Positions 60,395 to 64,000 of a stretch of 64,000 nucleotides of DNA are shown here, piece after piece. Under the pieces are notes generated by a model. That model searched no databases, was not told where the DNA came from, and saw only the letters and a program-made list of their open reading frames with translations. Source of the stretch: Bacteroidota bacterium (GTDB lineage Bacteria > Bacteroidota > Bacteroidia > Chitinophagales > Chitinophagaceae); contig CAUJDL010000041.1 of the NCBI GenBank assembly GCA_963169635.1, forward strand, positions 1 to 64,000. Direction: 5' to 3'. The first letter of the stretch is position 1. Each line of letters starts with the position of its first letter. A program made the translations under genes and the position numbers.

Positions 60395-63300
60395 ATGGCT
60401 ACACAAGAAAAATTATTAGCACAGTTTCAAGAAAATTATAACAGTTTAAATACAGAACAAAAATTAGCTGTAGATACTATTGAAGGGCCTGTTTTAGTAA
60501 ATGCTGGTCCTGGTACAGGAAAAACACAAATTCTCTCTACTCGTATTGGTAATATTTTATTAAATACAGATACCGACCCTCACCAAATTTTATGTTTAAC
60601 ATATACTGATAATGGTGCTGTAGAAATGCGTAAAAGGTTATTAAAAATTATTGGTACTGCAGCATACAATGTAAGAATACATACATTTCATTCTTTTTGT
60701 AACGAAGTAATTCAAGAAAACCTTACCTATTTTGGTAAATTAAATTTAGAGCCTATTAGTGAATTAGAAGAAATAGAATTGTTTTATCAGTTAATAGATA
60801 ATATACCAACAGATAATCCTTTAAAAAGACATACAGGCAAAGTGTATTATGAAAAACAAAGACTAAAAAATTTGTTTAGCATAATGAAAAAAGAAGCATG
60901 GTCACCTGAATATATGAAAGATTGTATAGAAAAATATATAGTAGAACTACCAACAAAAGAAGGATTTTTTTATAAGAAAAAATATAAAGATAAAAATGCA
61001 GGCGACCCTAAAGAAGCAGCAATACAAACAGCTAAAGAAGAAATGGAAAAATTAAAAGCTGCGGTAGATTTATTTCCTGTTTTTAATGAAATGATGAGTG
61101 AAAGAGGGCGTTATAATTTTGAAGATATGATACTGTGGGTTTTAAAAGCTTTTGATACTAACAGTAATATGTTGCTCAACTATCAAGAAAGGTTTTTATA
61201 TGTTTTGGTAGATGAATTTCAAGATACCAGTCGTTCTCAAAATTTATTATTACAACAATTAACCAGCTATTGGGATACGCCAAATTTATTTGTTGTTGGC
61301 GATGCAGATCAAAGTATTTATTCTTTTCAAGATGCTAATGTGCAAAATATCATTTCTTTTAGAGAAAAATATTTAAACACTATTACACAAATTAATTTAA
61401 TAAACAACTATCGTTCTACACAAAAAATATTAGATGCTGCACATGGTTTAATTATAAATAATACACAACGTATTGCATTAAACGATGTAGCATTAACAGC
61501 AAGCAATACAAACGTTGTAAATAAAGCCACAACTATTAATATTTTTGAATATCCCAATATTTCTCAAGAAGCAATTGATGTTGCCATAACCATAGAAAAT
61601 CTTATAACTAAAAATAATGTTGCAGGAAAAGATATAGCTGTAATATATCGTAATCATGCACAGGTAGATGAGTTAGCAACAATTTTAGAACAAAAACAAA
61701 TTGCAGTAAATACCAAAAAAGAAGTAAATATTTTACAACTACCAATTATAAAAAACATAATTGATATACTTATATGGATTGATAAAGAAAAAGAAATTCC
61801 GTATAGTGCCGATGAAACTTTATTTAAAATATTACACAGCAATTTTTTTCAGATTAGCTCTTTAGAAATTGCCAAACAAGTAACCATTGTTAATGAAAAA
61901 AATAAAATAAGAGGCGAAGAAAAAACTTCTTTACGCAAATGGCTTAATGAACAAGCTAATGCAGATTTATTTAAACAAACAGAAAATACTATTTATGCTA
62001 CAGCACAAATTTTAGAAAACCTAATTAAAGAAAGCAGTAATTGTACATTACAACAATTGTTTGAAAAGCTTATACAATCAACAGGCATTTTAAAGTTTAT
62101 AATGCAAAGCCCAGAAATGCCTTGGCTTATGCAGGTTATAGCTACCTTTTTTAATTATATAAAAGACGAAACTAAACGAAACCCAGAATTAACACTTACA
62201 TCATTGCTTAAAAATATTTCGTTACTAAATAATAATTTGCTAAGCATTCCATTAACAAAAATTAGTGCAACAAATAATGGCGTAAATTTTATAACAGCAC
62301 ATAGCAGTAAAGGAAGTGAGTATGATTATGTTTTTATAATTGGCTGTACAGATAATGTTTGGGATAAAATAAATAACACAAAAAATAATTTTAAATTACC
62401 CGATAATTTAGTTGGCAATAATAGTATTGCTACAGATTTAGAAGAAAGCAGAAGATTATTTTATGTAGCAGTTACCAGAGCAAAAACTAATTTATATATT
62501 ACTTATAGCTTAAAAGGCAATACTACAAAAGCCAATATTGCCAGTAAGTTTGTTGAAGAAATTGCAGCAGCAGAAAATATAACAAAAGAAAATAGAAACA
62601 TTGAAGATGCTAATATTTTAGCTACTTATACACTTGTACAATTACAAGCAAAAGCACAACCAGAAATAGAACTTATAGAAGATGCTTATTTAAATAAAAT
62701 TTTAGAAACCTATACACTAAGCGTTACACATTTAAACAACTATTTAAGTTGCCCTATAAAATTTTATTTTCAAAACTTTATAAAAGTACCAGGAGCTAAA
62801 AATGAACATATTGTTTTTGGTAGTGCTGTACATTATGCTTTAGAAATTTTGTTTAAAGAAATGAAAGATAATAATGACACTTTTCCATCAGAAGAAAAGT
62901 TTGTCAATAATTTTTTGTGGTATATGTATAATAACAGAGAAGCATTTACAAAAGAAAGTTATATACTAAGAACAGCGTATGGAAAAAAGATTTTACCAGC
63001 ATATTATCAAACACATATACAACAATGGAATAAGATAGTTGCTATAGAAAAAGCTGCCAGAAATATTATTGTACACAATATTCCTTTAAACGGAAAGTTT
63101 GATAAACTTGAATTTAATGGCACACAAGTAAGAGTTGTAGATTATAAAACAGGCAAGCATGAAAATGCAATAAAAAAATTAGTTGCTCCAAATGAAAAAG
63201 AACCTAATGGTGGCGATTATTGGCGACAAGCAGTTTTTTATAAAATTTTAATAGATAACGATAAAACGAATAATTGGCAAGCAGTAAGTACTGTATTTGA

Positions 63301-63520
63301 ATTTATAGAACCCGTAGATGATATTTATAAAGTAGAAGAAGTAATAATAACACCAGAAGCTATAACAACTGTAACACAACAAATAAAAGATACATGGCAA
63401 CAAATACAAGCCAAAGATTTTAAAAAAGGTTGTGGTAAAAAAGATTGTGAATGGTGCAATTTTGTAAAAACAAATAATTTAGCTGTTGCCTTACATTTAG
63501 TAGAAGAAGAGGAAGAATAA
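60395..63520 (+). CDS. UvrD/REP-type helicase fused to PD-(D/E)xK nuclease domain
   Basis: 'NAGPGTGKTQILSTRIGNIL', 'LVDEFQDTSRSQN', 'GDADQSIYSFQDAN', 'AHSSKGSEYDYVFI'; C-terminal 'GSAVHYALE', 'VVDYKTGKHEN', Cys motifs 'LSCPIKFYF' and 'CGKKDCEWC'. Confidence 0.93.
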   Translation: MATQEKLLAQFQENYNSLNTEQKLAVDTIEGPVLVNAGPGTGKTQILSTRIGNILLNTDTDPHQILCLTYTDNGAVEMRKRLLKIIGTAAYNVRIHTFHSFCNEVIQENLTYFGKLNLEPISELEEIELFYQLIDNIPTDNPLKRHTGKVYYEKQRLKNLFSIMKKEAWSPEYMKDCIEKYIVELPTKEGFFYKKKYKDKNAGDPKEAAIQTAKEEMEKLKAAVDLFPVFNEMMSERGRYNFEDMILWVLKAFDTNSNMLLNYQERFLYVLVDEFQDTSRSQNLLLQQLTSYWDTPNLFVVGDADQSIYSFQDANVQNIISFREKYLNTITQINLINNYRSTQKILDAAHGLIINNTQRIALNDVALTASNTNVVNKATTINIFEYPNISQEAIDVAITIENLITKNNVAGKDIAVIYRNHAQVDELATILEQKQIAVNTKKEVNILQLPIIKNIIDILIWIDKEKEIPYSADETLFKILHSNFFQISSLEIAKQVTIVNEKNKIRGEEKTSLRKWLNEQANADLFKQTENTIYATAQILENLIKESSNCTLQQLFEKLIQSTGILKFIMQSPEMPWLMQVIATFFNYIKDETKRNPELTLTSLLKNISLLNNNLLSIPLTKISATNNGVNFITAHSSKGSEYDYVFIIGCTDNVWDKINNTKNNFKLPDNLVGNNSIATDLEESRRLFYVAVTRAKTNLYITYSLKGNTTKANIASKFVEEIAAAENITKENRNIEDANILATYTLVQLQAKAQPEIELIEDAYLNKILETYTLSVTHLNNYLSCPIKFYFQNFIKVPGAKNEHIVFGSAVHYALEILFKEMKDNNDTFPSEEKFVNNFLWYMYNNREAFTKESYILRTAYGKKILPAYYQTHIQQWNKIVAIEKAARNIIVHNIPLNGKFDKLEFNGTQVRVVDYKTGKHENAIKKLVAPNEKEPNGGDYWRQAVFYKILIDNDKTNNWQAVSTVFEFIEPVDDIYKVEEVIITPEAITTVTQQIKDTWQQIQAKDFKKGCGKKDCEWCNFVKTNNLAVALHLVEEEEE

Positions 63521-63593
63521 TATTATGATTTTTATTGCACTCAATGCAATTATGTTTGCACAATAAATTATTTTAATAGACTTATTTTTTTGT

Positions 63594-64000
63594 ATGAAAA
63601 AAAGTATATCGCAGATTATTGTATTGTTGTTAATTTTTGTAATTACAGAAATAAGTCAAACAGGTTGTGCAAATATGATTCCTCCAAGTGGTGGAGCAAA
63701 AGATACTATTCCACCAACATTATTAACTGCTGTACCAAAAGATTCATCTATAAATATAAAAGGCAATAAAATTGTTTTAACGTTTAATGAATATATAGAA
63801 GTAAAAGATGTTACTAATAATTTAATAGTATCGCCTTTACCTAAGAATAATCCTGTAGTAGATTATAAGTTAAAAACTATTACTATTAAATTAAGAGATA
63901 GCTTAGAGCCCAATACTACTTACTCTTTTAATTTTGGTAATAGTATTGTAGATGTAAACGAAAGCAACCCAGCACAAAATTTTACTTATGTTTTTTCTAC
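63594..64000 (+). CDS. Ig-like domain lipoprotein, 3'-truncated by window edge
   Basis: Open frame from ATG 63594: MKKSISQIIVLLLIFVITEISQTGCANMIPPSGGAKDTIPPTLLTAVPKDSSINIKGNKIVLTFNEYIEVKD...; not in the ORF list because it runs off the end. Confidence 0.8.
   Translation, partial: MKKSISQIIVLLLIFVITEISQTGCANMIPPSGGAKDTIPPTLLTAVPKDSSINIKGNKIVLTFNEYIEVKDVTNNLIVSPLPKNNPVVDYKLKTITIKLRDSLEPNTTYSFNFGNSIVDVNESNPAQNFTYVFS

Noticed and set aside
1-64000. CRISPR array, transposon or prophage
   Set aside because: No regularly spaced repeats, transposase/integrase or phage structural genes seen.

Overview
AT-rich chromosomal window, most likely from a Bacteroidota member (Chitinophagales-like). This is inferred from T9SS sorting domains, TAnnTTTG-type -7 promoter motifs, BamA/TamA-like and CvpA/GatB-YqeY proteins, and overall gene content. 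Most of it is housekeeping: mutL, mutS, uvrA, pyrG, efp, ssb, rnhB, mnmG, ybeY, gmk, nadA, prfA, a ctaA-type heme A synthase, uppP, an Nramp transporter, and one tRNA-Pro. Accessory material includes: (i) a compact R-M operon in which a DpnM-like and a DpnA-like methylase flank a PD-(D/E)xK-type endonuclease that does not look like DpnII, followed by a membrane patatin-like phospholipase; (ii) two tandem secreted astacin-like metalloproteases followed by a 1594-aa exported WD40-caspase protein; (iii) a VapBC-like toxin-antitoxin pair between mutS and prfA; (iv) a T9SS gene broken at a G10 homopolymer, carrying an in-frame GC-rich palindromic repeat and lying beside a decayed T9SS C-terminal domain. 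Non-coding signals worth checking are a pair of parS-like sites between ybeY and mnmG, a DnaA-box-containing divergent intergenic region (ppiD/nadA) with duplicated GTTAATTAAC palindromes, and a structured 655-bp intergenic region. MutL appears to have lost the canonical endonuclease metal-site motifs. No CRISPR array, transposase or prophage was seen. All calls are by eye from the sequence and supplied ORFs; no database search was run.
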